A DNA stretch of 64,000 nt from Gordonia jinhuaensis (GCF_014639795.1 NZ_BMGC01000004.1:169529-233528); one strand, 5' to 3'. Positions 1-8,077 are shown, counted from the first letter of the stretch. A program made the numbers and translations. The notes: generated from the letters alone by a model not told the origin.

Positions 1-368
1 AACGCACCGAGGAAGGTCGGGAAGCGGAACTTCTTCGAATAGGCATGTCCGAACAGCAGTTTCACGAATTCACGGTCGTACTTGGCGAGCACCTCGGGCT
101 CGTAGTAGTTCTCCTCCACGAGATAGTCGAGCTTCTCGTCGAGATCATGGAAGAAGACCGTGTTCTGGTTGACGTGCTGCAGGAAGTACTGGTTGGCAGC
201 CTCGCGATCCTTGTCGAACTGGATCTTGCCCTCGGCGTCGTACAGATTCAGCATCGCGTTGAGCGCGTGATAGTCGTGTTCTGCGGGCGAATGACCCGCA
301 GGGTCGGCATGCGCACCCGACACCCCGACGGTGGTGCCTTCACGAACGGATGTGGCGGTTGGCGACAC
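1..368 (-). CDS. nrdE: Ribonucleoside-diphosphate reductase class Ib, alpha subunit (5' part)
   Basis: NrdE is the catalytic large subunit of class Ib ribonucleotide reductase, which makes dNDPs from NDPs in the cytosol with NrdF. Only the first 122 residues are in the window; the gene runs off the left edge. The visible part has the NrdE N-terminal core, including [13 protein letters not shown] and the stretch [21 protein letters not shown] chose the GTG at 366-368 because AGGAG lies 6 nt upstream in the sense strand. It follows nrdI in the same direction, as in the usual nrdHIEF order. The function is firm; the C-terminal half cannot be judged. Confidence 0.93.
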   Translation of the reverse strand, partial: MSPTATSVREGTTVGVSGAHADPAGHSPAEHDYHALNAMLNLYDAEGKIQFDKDREAANQYFLQHVNQNTVFFHDLDEKLDYLVEENYYEPEVLAKYDREFVKLLFGHAYSKKFRFPTFLGA

Positions 369-403
369 TGTGACTCCTGAGGGTTGTTGCGTCTTGGTCG
401 GGA

Positions 404-431
404 GGGTGAAGTCGAAAGGGTGAAGTCGAGG
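404..431. repeat. 14-bp tandem duplication between nrdI and nrdE
   Basis: Two adjacent copies, GGGTGAAGTCGAAA and GGGTGAAGTCGAGG, lie in the short nrdI-nrdE spacer, about 36 bp upstream of the nrdE start. It resembles the tandem duplications found at gene ends elsewhere in this window but does not touch the nrdI stop codon. Confidence 0.8.
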
Positions 432-466
432 GGTGGATCAGTGCTGGCCCGCGCCGGGCAGTGGAC

Positions 467-1021
467 TCACACCGTGACGGCGTGATCATCGACGGTGCGC
501 GACACCACGGTGCGCGAGAACTCGGCCAACCCGTCGCGGACCCGCTCGACGTCGTGAGCTGTCCCCATCAACTCGAACCGGTACAGGTAGGGCACTTTGC
601 ACTTGGCGGCGATGATGTCGCCGGCCAGACAGAACTCCTCGCCGAAGTTCGAGTTCCCACCGGCGATCACTCCCCGGATCAGCGACCGGTTGTGCGGGTC
701 GTTGAGGAACCGTATCACCTGCTTGGGAACGAATCCCCCACCGACGGAGCCGCTTTGGTGCTTGCCTCCGCCGTAGGTCGGACAGATGAGCACATACGGT
801 TCGTCGATCGAGAGCGGCTGGTCGCGACCGGTCAGAGGTATCCGCATCGAACGCATCCCGAGTTTGTCGACGAATCGACTGGTGTTCTCCGAGACACTCG
901 AGAAGTAGACGATCAACAGCGGTTCGTCCAACAGCGGTTCGTCCAACAGCGGTTCGTCAGCCCGACGATCGGCGCAGCGGCGGGTATCGACGGAGGTGTG
1001 CGTCGGCATACCAGCGGTCAT
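467..1021 (-). CDS. nrdI: Flavodoxin-like ribonucleotide reductase stimulatory protein NrdI
   Basis: NrdI is the flavodoxin-like protein that supplies oxidant for assembling the Mn(III)2-tyrosyl radical cofactor of NrdF. The core [19 protein letters not shown] is the FMN phosphate-binding loop; further on are PTYGGG and [11 protein letters not shown], typical of the family. The start is uncertain: GTG at 1030, ATG at 1021 or ATG at 1009. I chose 1021 because GGAGGG precedes it by 10 nt. The N-terminal extension of about 35 residues before the flavodoxin core is unusual and holds the pentapeptide DEPLL three times in tandem, encoded by a 15-bp DNA repeat. It sits between nrdH and nrdE. Confidence 0.93.
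   Translation of the reverse strand: MTAGMPTHTSVDTRRCADRRADEPLLDEPLLDEPLLIVYFSSVSENTSRFVDKLGMRSMRIPLTGRDQPLSIDEPYVLICPTYGGGKHQSGSVGGGFVPKQVIRFLNDPHNRSLIRGVIAGGNSNFGEEFCLAGDIIAAKCKVPYLYRFELMGTAHDVERVRDGLAEFSRTVVSRTVDDHAVTV
917..958. repeat. In-frame 15-bp tandem repeat in nrdI
   Basis: Three near-identical 15-bp units (plus-strand CAGCGGTTCGTCCAA) encode DEPLL three times in the NrdI N-terminal extension, just before the first beta strand of the flavodoxin fold. A 15-bp unit keeps the frame, so copy number could vary without inactivating the gene. Confidence 0.9.
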
Positions 1022-1067
1022 CGTGACCACTCCCTCCCATCGTGACTCGGGGGCCGGATCAGACGCC

Positions 1068-1095
1068 GACGGGCCCGGGGGCTACCGGGCCCGTC
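1068..1095. other. Perfect GC-rich hairpin between nrdH and nrdI
   Basis: An 11-bp perfect inverted repeat, GACGGGCCCGG and CCGGGCCCGTC, is separated by 6 nt. There is no T-tract on either side, so a classical intrinsic terminator is not shown. Within a same-direction operon it may act as a partial terminator, an mRNA stabiliser or a processing site that sets different levels of nrdH and nrdIE. Confidence 0.55.
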
Positions 1096-1160
1096 GACTT
1101 CTCTGCTTGGTGACGAACGAACTACTGCTGCGCTGAACCTTCTTCTGCGCTGGCGCGCGC

Positions 1161-1397
1161 TCAGGCAGCGGCCACAGCCAGGGCCTTGATGCGATCGGGA
1201 CGGAACCCCGACCAGTGGTCGTCACCGACCACCACGACCGGCGCCTGCAGGTAACCCAGCGCCATCACGTAATCGCGGGCCTCGGCATCCTCGGTGATGT
1301 CGACCACGTCGTAATCCAGACCCTGCTTGTCGAGTGCCTTGTAGGTCGCATTGCACTGGACGCAGGCGGGCTTGGTGTACACGGTGATGCTGCTCAT
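1161..1397 (-). CDS. nrdH: Glutaredoxin-like protein NrdH
   Basis: A 78-residue thioredoxin-fold electron donor for the NrdEF reductase. It starts MSSITVYTKPACVQC, giving the CVQC redox motif at about residues 12-15, and ends with the WSGFRPD segment conserved in NrdH proteins. The ATG at 1395-1397 is preceded by AAGGAG at 8 nt spacing, so the start is well supported. It is the first gene of the leftward nrdH-nrdI-nrdE operon, and the upstream 240 bp carry candidate operator sequences. Confidence 0.96.
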   Translation of the reverse strand: MSSITVYTKPACVQCNATYKALDKQGLDYDVVDITEDAEARDYVMALGYLQAPVVVVGDDHWSGFRPDRIKALAVAAA

Positions 1398-1638
1398 GAG
1401 GTCGACTCCTTCAGCTCCGAGAGATATGTCGTGAGTGCGGGGTACAGAGAACATCCGAGCGCTTCCCCGCACCCGAATGCTGTGAGTCAGTTGTTGCCGA
1501 CGACCCCCGGATACGTACCCGGCGAACGTCGTGTCGAGCGATTTGTCATAGCAATCCCGAACCGTGTAACAGGGCGCGCCGACCGTGCTCCAACCGAGCG
1601 TTCTCGCCACAACCTGTCGTGCTGACCGGGTGCTGGAA

Positions 1639-1706
1639 ACACTACACCTAGTGGCGTCAGGATGGGAACACCACAACAGCTTGCGAATCACATTCGTGAT
1701 ATTCGC
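1639..1706. promoter_or_regulatory. Candidate NrdR box and palindrome upstream of nrdH
   Basis: Positions 1639-1654 read ACACTACACCTAGTGG, close to the NrdR-box consensus ACACTATATATAGTGT as I recall it. A degenerate ACACCACA element begins at 1668, 29 bp further. Positions 1683-1706 form a separate 24-bp imperfect palindrome with GCGAAT and ATTCGC arms. All lie about 240-310 bp upstream of nrdH, in a gap (1398-2028) where I see no convincing gene. NrdR boxes normally occur as a pair 31-32 bp apart, and that spacing is not met exactly here. Confidence 0.35.
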
Positions 1707-2028
1707 TGGTCGGAGCCATGCACGCTGGCAAAGACAACCACCGCAGCGGCGTGTCGCATCACCGTCGATGCCACACGAGGGTCGATGCCGCATGAGGACT
1801 GTCTGCCCGTGGCACCTGCACCGCATGACGCGACGGTATCGGCTGCCACCGACATCCCGGGCCCGCGACCGCCGCGCAGACCCGCGTCCTCGCTCGACCG
1901 GCGCGCGACGACCGCAGAACGAGAACGGCCCCGGACCGCCGTCACCGGCGATCTGGGGCCATTGATTCTCACCGGGCCCCACCCCTACCGACCACGAGGT
2001 CGATCGACGGGCGGCGGCCCCGGCACTC

Positions 2029-2571
2029 TCAGGCGGGCACGCCCGAGAAGTCGACGAGCCGGGTCAGCGCGCCGCGAACCTTGTCCACGACCTGCTCATC
2101 CTCGGCGGCGCGGTCGTAGGTGGACGACTGCAGCCCCACCTCGACGTCCTCGACGACGCGTGCGCCAGCGATACCGACAGCCTTGCGGGTGTCGTCATGC
2201 GACCACTTGCCACCGAAGCGACCAAGCGATGCACCGATCACCGCGACCGGCTTGTCGGTCAGCGAGCCGTTGCCGAACGGACGCGACGCCCAGTCGATCG
2301 CATTCTTGAGCACGGCCGGAATGGTGCCGTTGTACTCAGGGGTGACCACGAGCACCGCATCCGCATCGGCCACCGCGGTACGCAGGCGGGTCACGGCCTC
2401 GGCGACCTGGTCGCCGTCGATGTCCTCGTTGTGGAAGGGAAGCTCATCGAGACCCTCGAACAGGCTCACCGACACGCCTTCGGGGGCGAGGTCACGGGCC
2501 AGCTCGGCGAGTTCCTTGTTCTTGGACTCCTGACGAAGACTTCCGACGAGCGCCAGTACTGATGTCGCCAT
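2029..2571 (-). CDS. NADPH-dependent FMN reductase family protein
   Basis: A 180-residue flavodoxin-fold quinone or azo reductase of the NADPH-dependent FMN reductase family (SsuE/ArsH/chromate reductase group). The N-terminal ALVGSLRQESKNKELA loop binds FMN phosphate, and TPEYNGTIPAVLKNAIDWAS is the family signature around the flavin ring. The ATG at 2569-2571 has GAGG 8 nt upstream. It is divergent from a TetR regulator, with a perfect palindrome between them, so it is probably induced by a quinone, electrophile or aromatic ligand. The physiological substrate cannot be told from sequence. Confidence 0.88.
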   Translation of the reverse strand: MATSVLALVGSLRQESKNKELAELARDLAPEGVSVSLFEGLDELPFHNEDIDGDQVAEAVTRLRTAVADADAVLVVTPEYNGTIPAVLKNAIDWASRPFGNGSLTDKPVAVIGASLGRFGGKWSHDDTRKAVGIAGARVVEDVEVGLQSSTYDRAAEDEQVVDKVRGALTRLVDFSGVPA

Positions 2572-2636
2572 GAAGGCATCCTCACTTCCCCGGCTGTGTA
2601 CCGGTCACGTGGCTGATATCTGATCACTCGTGTAAA

Positions 2637-2650
2637 CGGACTCGAGTCCG
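2637..2650. promoter_or_regulatory. Perfect 14-bp palindrome, probable TetR operator
   Basis: CGGACTCGAGTCCG is a perfect palindrome lying between the divergent FMN reductase and TetR genes, 66 bp from the reductase start and about 110 bp from the regulator. Size, symmetry and position are typical of an operator for the adjacent TetR protein. Confidence 0.65.
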
Positions 2651-2761
2651 AGACAATTCCGTACTGCGGTGTGTGTCCGATCACCCACCCGGGCGTCTCG
2701 ATCGACCAACGCCGGATATGCACTCATTGCGCCGCACCCGCGGTCGTCTACGCTCATGCGC

Positions 2762-3418
2762 ATGGTCGGTCCGTCTGCGCGTGAACCCGAGACGGTGTCG
2801 CTGACGCCGCCGGACGCCCTGACCGTGACCGCCTGGGCTCAGGACTCCGAGCGGGCCGATGCGGCTCGGAATCGGCAGCTGCTTCTCGATGCCGCGACAC
2901 AGCTGATCGAGGAGCACGGCGCGGCCGCTGTCACGATGGATGCCGTCGCCAAGGCCGCTGGTGTGGGTAAGGGCACGGTCTTCCGCCGATTCGGCAGCAG
3001 GACCGGACTCATGCACGCGCTGCTCGACCGGTCGGAGACAGAGTTGCAGCGCTCGTATCTGTACGGCCCGCCACCGCTGGGTCCGGGTGCGCCCCCCGAC
3101 GAGCGACTGCTGGCCTTCGGACGCGCACGACTGCAGACCGCATATGCCCATCTCGACGTGCTCGCCGAGGCCGAGGGCGCGGGAATCGAACGACTGATGC
3201 ATCCGGCCGCGACCGCGTCACGACTGCACATACGGATTCTGCTGCAGTCCTTGGGTTTCGGCGACGGCCTCGAGACCCTGACGCTGACACTGCTCGCGCC
3301 GATGGATGCCTCGGCGCTGCGGTTTCTCCTCGATCAGCACCTGACGCTCGAGCAGATCATCGCGCAATGGGAACGCACCGCGCGCATGTTGATCGCCGGT
3401 CGCAGTCACCAGCCCTAG
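2762..3418 (+). CDS. TetR/AcrR family transcriptional regulator
   Basis: A 218-residue repressor. The N-terminal helix-turn-helix is clear: LLLDAATQLIEEHGAAAVTM followed by DAVAKAAGVGKGTVFRRFGS at about residues 40-82. The C-terminal ligand domain has no recognisable specificity. Two in-frame ATGs exist, at 2756 and 2762. I chose 2762 because a TACGCT hexamer ends 7 nt before it, as expected for a leaderless mRNA. It is divergent from the FMN reductase and probably represses it, and perhaps itself, through the palindrome at 2637-2650. Its stop codon lies inside a 27-bp tandem duplication. Confidence 0.9.
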   Translation: MVGPSAREPETVSLTPPDALTVTAWAQDSERADAARNRQLLLDAATQLIEEHGAAAVTMDAVAKAAGVGKGTVFRRFGSRTGLMHALLDRSETELQRSYLYGPPPLGPGAPPDERLLAFGRARLQTAYAHLDVLAEAEGAGIERLMHPAATASRLHIRILLQSLGFGDGLETLTLTLLAPMDASALRFLLDQHLTLEQIIAQWERTARMLIAGRSHQP

Positions 3419-3466
3419 CCCGCCCGCGGGCGTACGTGACCCTAGCCCGCCCGCGGGCGTACGTGA
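3413..3466. repeat. 27-bp tandem duplication over the tetR stop codon
   Basis: Two identical 27-bp copies abut at 3413-3439 and 3440-3466. Each contains a GC-rich palindrome (CGCCCGCGGGCG) and the TAG that ends the TetR gene. They fill the convergent gap between tetR and manA and could form a bidirectional terminator-like structure. Confidence 0.92.
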
Positions 3467-3484
3467 CGTCGCGCAGCAGTACGG

Positions 3485-4810
3485 TCAGCCGACCAGACGC
3501 GCCGCGTCGAGGTCCGTCGCATCGGCGTCGGTCCCGGATTCGTCGACCGGACGCGTCGCCAGGCCGGGAACCAGCGCTCGGTAGAACACCGCACGCGAGG
3601 CCGCAGCATGCACCACCACGTCGGGGTCGCTGTCGGGGATCCACGCCCCCGCGCCGGCGGGCACGGTGGCCGAAGGAGATCCGTCGATCGGACGTACCTC
3701 GATCGCGCCGGCGGTAGTCAGCAGGATCTGCGGCCCGGGCATGTCGAAGCTGATCGACGAGGCGTGCACGAGTCCGGTGCCGTCGAGTTCCACCCGCGAG
3801 AGCCGGAAGTCCGCAGCCAGCGTCAGATAGATCCTCTCGGCGTTGAGGTTTCGCACCGTCGGGCTCAGGTCTGCGGGCGCCACGGGGGTGAAGTCCAACA
3901 CCCTCAGCAGCTCGGGCACGTCGACGTGTTTGGTGGTCAGACCACCACGCAGGACGTTGTCGGAGCTGGCCATGATCTCGACGCCGGTGCCGTAGAGGTA
4001 GGCGTGCAGGTTGCCCGCACCCAGGTAGAGGGCCTGCCCGGGCTGCAGGGAGATCCGGTTGAGCAGCATCGCGGCCAGTACACCCGGATCGGCCGGATAC
4101 ATCTCGCCGAGCTCGAGCACCGTGCGGCACTCCCGGGCGAACACCGTGCCGCCGCTGTTGAGGTAACGCACCGCGCCATCGAGGACCGCCGGGATCAGCG
4201 TCTGCAGTGTCGGATCGGGCAGGGTGATCCACGTGGTGAACAGGGCACGCAGTCCCGACGAGTCGGGACTGCCCACCAGCAGTCCCAGATAGCTGTCGAG
4301 CTCGGGGGTCTGCAGTGCGCGGAGCAGTTCGATGGTCGACTGCGGATCCCGGAACCCCGCAAGCGCCTCGAACTCGGTGAGGGCGACGATCAGTTCGGGC
4401 TTGTGGTAGCGGTCGCGGTAGTTGCGCTCCGGCGCGTCGAGCGGCACGCCCAGGTCGTTCTCGCGTGCATAACCCTGCGCGGCCTGCTCCGAGGTCGGAT
4501 GAGCCTGCAGCGACAGAGGCTCTTCGGCGGCAAGCACTTTCACCAGATAAGGCAACCGGTCGCCGAACTCCGACACTGTCGAGGCGCCGAGTTCACCGCA
4601 GGCATCGTGTTCGATCGCGGCGAGCAGATCTTCGCCGTCACCCGGCTGCGCCCCGGCGTCGCCGAGCCACGGAGAGGGTGAGGCGGGGTGTGCGCCGAAC
4701 CAGAGCTCAGCCTCGGGATGCGGTGACGGAACGGGCATCCCGCGCAGCGCGGCCAACGAAACCCGCGAACCCCAGGCGTAGGGACGGACGACTCCCGCGA
4801 TCAGTCTCAT
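3485..4810 (-). CDS. manA: Mannose-6-phosphate isomerase, class I
   Basis: A 441-residue zinc enzyme interconverting fructose-6-phosphate and mannose-6-phosphate, the entry to GDP-mannose for mannolipids and glycoproteins. EEPLSLQAHPTSEQA (about residues 96-110) holds zinc ligands, and GVEIMASSDNVLRGGLT is the type I PMI signature with active-site residues. Its ATG overlaps the TGA of the upstream SIS-domain gene (ATGA), so the two are translationally coupled. In mycobacteria manA also follows the TobH-like gene (Rv3256c-Rv3255c). Confidence 0.95.
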   Translation of the reverse strand: MRLIAGVVRPYAWGSRVSLAALRGMPVPSPHPEAELWFGAHPASPSPWLGDAGAQPGDGEDLLAAIEHDACGELGASTVSEFGDRLPYLVKVLAAEEPLSLQAHPTSEQAAQGYARENDLGVPLDAPERNYRDRYHKPELIVALTEFEALAGFRDPQSTIELLRALQTPELDSYLGLLVGSPDSSGLRALFTTWITLPDPTLQTLIPAVLDGAVRYLNSGGTVFARECRTVLELGEMYPADPGVLAAMLLNRISLQPGQALYLGAGNLHAYLYGTGVEIMASSDNVLRGGLTTKHVDVPELLRVLDFTPVAPADLSPTVRNLNAERIYLTLAADFRLSRVELDGTGLVHASSISFDMPGPQILLTTAGAIEVRPIDGSPSATVPAGAGAWIPDSDPDVVVHAAASRAVFYRALVPGLATRPVDESGTDADATDLDAARLVG

Positions 4811-5898
4811 CCCTGCGCGCCCATCAACTCGAGGTACACCGATGCCATCTCGATCCGGCTCTCCAGCAGGATCAGTTCCGAGGCCCAGCCACCACCGGAC
4901 GCCGATGCCGGCGTCTCAGGGTCATCGCCGCCGGCCGATGTCATCACGTAGACATCGGTCAAAGCCGAAACCTGCTGGCGCACAACCCACTCCCTGTCGG
5001 TGGTGCAGATCGCGACCAGTTGCGGCGACGCCGCGGCCGGGCCGTCGATCTGCGGGTCGTAGAAGATCGAGTCCGCTGCAGCGGCGGCGCCGCCGCGCAT
5101 CTGCAGACCGGAGAACGTTTCCACCGCCTCGCCCAGCGCCACCGGGGTGCTGACCACCCCAGCCGTCGTCGCGGCGACCGCGGCGGCACAGGCGGCGATA
5201 CCGACAGCGGGCGGTCCGTCACCGGCCCACACCACCGGACGCTGCGCCAGACGCGTCGCGAGCAGCTTCGCGTCGTTGCGGAAGGTCTCATTGGCCGGAC
5301 TGTTGCGGGCGACCTCGATGTCGAGCGCGTCGGCCAGAGCGTCAAGGTCGGGCAGCGGTTCGGAGACCCGGACGCGGCGCAGCGCGGCCAGGACGGCCAG
5401 CAACACCGCGACATGACCGACGAACCGGAACCGGCGGGGCACCATCACGCGGGGCGACAGGTCCACCATCGCCCCGGTCGCCACCTCACGGACCGGACCC
5501 TCGACAGGGCAGCCGATCACCACCTCGGCGCTGCGTCTGCCGGCACGCGCGATCGCATCGGGCAGGCCCGGCGCGGCCGCGTCGTCGCCGCACACCACCA
5601 CCACGTCCAACGGCCCCACCCAGCTCGGCAGGGTCGCCGTGCACACCAGCGGGACATCGACGGCCGCGGCATAGGCAGCGATCACGAACTGTGCTGCGCG
5701 CCAAGCACTGCCGACCTCACAGATGATGACCACACTTCTGGGGTGCAGCTCGGCCAGCGTCTCGAGAACGCCCTCACGCTGCGCCTCGGCGACCGAACGA
5801 ACCTGGGCACCCGCACGCGCGACCGAGTGCAGATCACGCGCCACATCAGCGGCGTTGACCGCATCGACATCGTCGAGGTCGGACAGTCCCGTCAACAT
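4807..5898 (-). CDS. TobH-like SIS-domain protein (phosphoglucose/phosphomannose isomerase-like)
   Basis: A 363-residue protein matching the mycobacterial Rv3256c (TobH) family. It has the layout of the bifunctional phosphoglucose/phosphomannose isomerase C-terminal SIS domains: a Rossmann-like half with SVVIICEVGSAWRAAQFVIA, a second half with RPVVWAGDGPPAVGIA, and a conserved C-terminal helix. Catalytic activity has not been shown for this family as far as I know. The start ATG has TACTCT ending 6 nt upstream and no Shine-Dalgarno, suggesting a leaderless transcript that also carries manA. In mycobacteria a phosphomannomutase gene lies just upstream; here it is missing. Confidence 0.82.
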   Translation of the reverse strand: MLTGLSDLDDVDAVNAADVARDLHSVARAGAQVRSVAEAQREGVLETLAELHPRSVVIICEVGSAWRAAQFVIAAYAAAVDVPLVCTATLPSWVGPLDVVVVCGDDAAAPGLPDAIARAGRRSAEVVIGCPVEGPVREVATGAMVDLSPRVMVPRRFRFVGHVAVLLAVLAALRRVRVSEPLPDLDALADALDIEVARNSPANETFRNDAKLLATRLAQRPVVWAGDGPPAVGIAACAAAVAATTAGVVSTPVALGEAVETFSGLQMRGGAAAAADSIFYDPQIDGPAAASPQLVAICTTDREWVVRQQVSALTDVYVMTSAGGDDPETPASASGGGWASELILLESRIEMASVYLELMGAQG

Positions 5899-5990
5899 GA
5901 GCCCAGAGTAGACATCGGCGTGCCGGCTCGCTGGAAACCGGCTCGCGCGATCGGGGTCGGTGCGGTCATGCTCCTACGTTCAGCCGACAG

Positions 5991-6035
5991 GGCCGCGATC
6001 AACGGGGAAGCGCGATCAACCGGAAAGCGCGGTCA
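5991..6035. repeat. 17-bp repeat array starting at the DUF3499 stop codon
   Basis: Read on the minus strand, the DUF3499 stop TGA begins unit TGACCGCGCTTTCCGGT, followed by TGATCGCGCTTCCCCGT and a partial third TGATCGCGGCC. Because the unit is 17 bp, the repeated TGA triplets fall in different frames. Confidence 0.85.
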
Positions 6036-6560
6036 GTCGACCGGATCGGGCAGGACGCGCAGATGTCCGCGGCGGCCCGGGCGGGTCGAGGACCGCCCGT
6101 CGCGGCGGGCGGCGTCGGCACGCAGATGTGCGGGGCCTTCGGCGCCGGTGGTCGGGCCGGGCACCGGCCCCGACGGACGCCGGGAGTAGGAGGGACCAGG
6201 AGGGATCGGCATGTCGGCGCGCTCCTCGCCGCGGGGAGCGGTGAACTCCACCCGGCGACCACCGCTCACCTCGCGAACCACCCCGTCGCCGAGCGCACCC
6301 TCGCGGACAGCCTCGGCGAGGGCGGTGAGATCGTCGTCGTCACGGACGGGGCGCGCAAACCCCGTCCCGCTGCGGATCATCTCCCACCCGCGGGGAACGG
6401 TGACGCGTGCGGCGTGGCGCTCGCAGAGATCCCACGAATGGGGCTCGCTGACAGTTGCCAACGGGCCGACGACAGCGGTCGACTCGGCATAGACGAATGT
6501 CAGGGTCGCCACCGCCGCATCGGCGCATCCCGGCCTGCAGCATTGACGTGGAAGCCTCAC
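6033..6560 (-). CDS. DUF3499 family protein
   Basis: A 175-residue actinobacterial protein matching the Rv3258c family. The N-terminus has CCRPGC and later SEPHSWDLCERHAARVT, a CxxxC...CxxH arrangement that looks like a small zinc site. The C-terminal half is Pro/Arg-rich and low complexity. I chose the GTG at 6558-6560 because the conserved family region begins immediately (RLPRQCC); longer versions are possible. It lies between the TobH-like and zincin-like genes, as in mycobacteria. The function is unknown. Confidence 0.8.
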   Translation of the reverse strand: MRLPRQCCRPGCADAAVATLTFVYAESTAVVGPLATVSEPHSWDLCERHAARVTVPRGWEMIRSGTGFARPVRDDDDLTALAEAVREGALGDGVVREVSGGRRVEFTAPRGEERADMPIPPGPSYSRRPSGPVPGPTTGAEGPAHLRADAARRDGRSSTRPGRRGHLRVLPDPVD

Positions 6561-6702
6561 AATGTCCGAGATTATCCCCGGCGTCTGCGCCCCGCCCGCC
6601 GACACGCCCGCCGGATCGTCACGATCGGGTCGGCAGAACCGAACACGCCGCACGCCGCGACGCTCGAACACCACAGACCGCACCGAGGATTAAGATCGCG
6701 CC

Positions 6703-7221
6703 ATGCCGGATCCCGTCGAACGGCGCACACGCACTGCGCGCTCCGACCGCCCCCGCCCGCGACGTCGGCGCGGGATACGCGTACGCGACCGTCGCGGCCG
6801 TGGTCTGCGTTCGACGTTGCTGCCCCAGACGGTCCCGGCCTCCAACACGCGCGCCGAATCGTTCGACGTCGTGGTTCTCGAGGCGTTCGCCGAGATCGAC
6901 GCTCGCTGGCACGACCGGCTGCGTGATCTCGACATCGCAGTCGACGACATCCCGCGGATGCTTCCGCGCGACCCCGAGTCGATCCAATGGCCCGACGAGG
7001 TCACCGCCGACGGGCCGATCCCGCTCGCGCGTCTGGTCCCGGCCGGTATCGACAGTCATGGTCGCCCCACCCGGGCACGGATCGTGGTGTTCCGCCGCCC
7101 GCTCGAGAGCCGGGCCAAGCGCGGCACCGATCTCCTCGACCTGCTCCACGAGGTCCTTGTCCAGCAGGTGGCCACGCACCTCGGGGTGGACGAGGACACC
7201 ATCGACCCCGATTCCTACTGA
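6703..7221 (+). CDS. Zincin-like metallopeptidase family protein lacking HExxH
   Basis: A 172-residue member of the actinobacterial Rv3259-like branch of the zincin-like metallopeptidase family (PF06262). The first 35 residues are Arg-rich. The part homologous to the catalytic helix reads LHEVLVQQVATHLGVDED, where typical members have VHEVAHYFGIDD; alignment puts QQVAT where HExxH should be, so zinc peptidase activity is doubtful. The ATG has TAAGAT 6 nt upstream and no good Shine-Dalgarno, so a leaderless mRNA is likely. It is divergent from DUF3499. The stop codon begins a four-copy 15-bp repeat. Confidence 0.8.
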   Translation: MPDPVERRTRTARSDRPRPRRRRGIRVRDRRGRGLRSTLLPQTVPASNTRAESFDVVVLEAFAEIDARWHDRLRDLDIAVDDIPRMLPRDPESIQWPDEVTADGPIPLARLVPAGIDSHGRPTRARIVVFRRPLESRAKRGTDLLDLLHEVLVQQVATHLGVDEDTIDPDSY

Positions 7222-7276
7222 TCGATTCCTGACTGATCGATTCCTGACTGATCGATTCCTGACTGATCGATTCCTG
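7217..7276. repeat. 15-bp tandem repeat, four perfect copies, over a stop codon
   Basis: ACTGATCGATTCCTG occurs four times head to tail. The first copy contains the TGA stop of the zincin-like gene, and every copy carries a TGA in the same frame. It contains GATC and ATCGAT sites. It lies in the convergent gap before whiB2. Confidence 0.97.
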
Positions 7277-7340
7277 ACTAATCGCCGTCCACACGATCTG
7301 ACGGCCGCACTGATCGCCGGCCTGGCGGCCGACGATCGGC

Positions 7341-7868
7341 TCAGATGATGCCGCGCTTGAGGCGGCGACGCTCACGCTCGCTGAGGCCGCCCCAGATGCC
7401 GAACCGTTCGTCGTTCGACAGGGCGTATTCGAGGCATTCCGACCGCACTTCGCAGCCCTGGCAGATGCGCTTGGCCTCGCGGGTCGATCCGCCCTTCTCG
7501 GGGAAGAACGCCTCGGGATCGGTCTGCGCACAGAGTGCGCGGTCCTGCCACTGTTCCTCGACGGTCTCGAACAGACCCTCGAAGTCGGCCAGGCCGGCAC
7601 CGGCGACCGAGGTGGTGCAGTCGCCGGCGACGGGCGGCTCCACGAGTCGCAGATGCGGGCGGCTGGGATCAGCCAGCCGATCACCCAGCGACTCCGTACC
7701 GGACGAATCCGCACCCGAAGCCCCTACACCGAAGGGTGCCGGCGTGGACGAATTCGGTTCGGCCACAGCCGAATCGACGTCCATATTGTTCGCCTCGCGA
7801 GCTTCGGTCACATATGCGGCTCGGGCCTCGAACTGCGGTTCTAGGCTGTTGCTGCGCTCAAAAGCCAT
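7341..7868 (-). CDS. whiB2: WhiB-family iron-sulfur regulator, WhiB2/WhmD type
   Basis: A 175-residue [4Fe-4S] transcription factor; in mycobacteria WhiB2 (WhmD) is needed for septation. The four cluster cysteines are C113, C136, C139 and C145 (ALCAQ and ICQGCEVRSEC), followed by the GIWGGL turn at about 157-162 and a basic ERRRLKRG tail. The N-terminal extension of about 100 residues, rich in Ala, Ser and Gly, is longer than the roughly 90-residue M. tuberculosis WhiB2. The ATG has GAGGAGG at 7 nt spacing. Its position beside fbiA and the zincin-like gene matches Rv3260c. Confidence 0.93.
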   Translation of the reverse strand: MAFERSNSLEPQFEARAAYVTEAREANNMDVDSAVAEPNSSTPAPFGVGASGADSSGTESLGDRLADPSRPHLRLVEPPVAGDCTTSVAGAGLADFEGLFETVEEQWQDRALCAQTDPEAFFPEKGGSTREAKRICQGCEVRSECLEYALSNDERFGIWGGLSERERRRLKRGII

Positions 7869-8077
7869 CGTCCCGCCTCCTCATCTGAGCTTGCCGTTTT
7901 CCCTACGCCCGCGGTGTGGACTCACCCGGGACGATCGACTCCTGCTGGACATGCCACCCGCCGAGGGCGGATGTCCACGTCTGGATTGGTGGTGTTGTAC
8001 TGCCATCACGCGCCGCCACCGAGGTGAAGGCACCACGATCGTGTCGGCCCGGGTGGCCACCAGGTTTGAACCATGTT

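Noticed and set aside
1662..2309. Plus-strand frame over the nrdH upstream gap and the FMN reductase gene
   Set aside because: Arg/Pro/Thr-rich with no motif, and its second part is antisense to a clear reductase gene.
4465..6189. Open frame antisense to the TobH-like gene and manA
   Set aside because: No recognisable motif, extreme Arg content, and it crosses the boundary of two clear genes.
7217..7276. CRISPR-like array
   Set aside because: Units are directly adjacent with no spacers and only 15 bp long; it is a simple tandem repeat.
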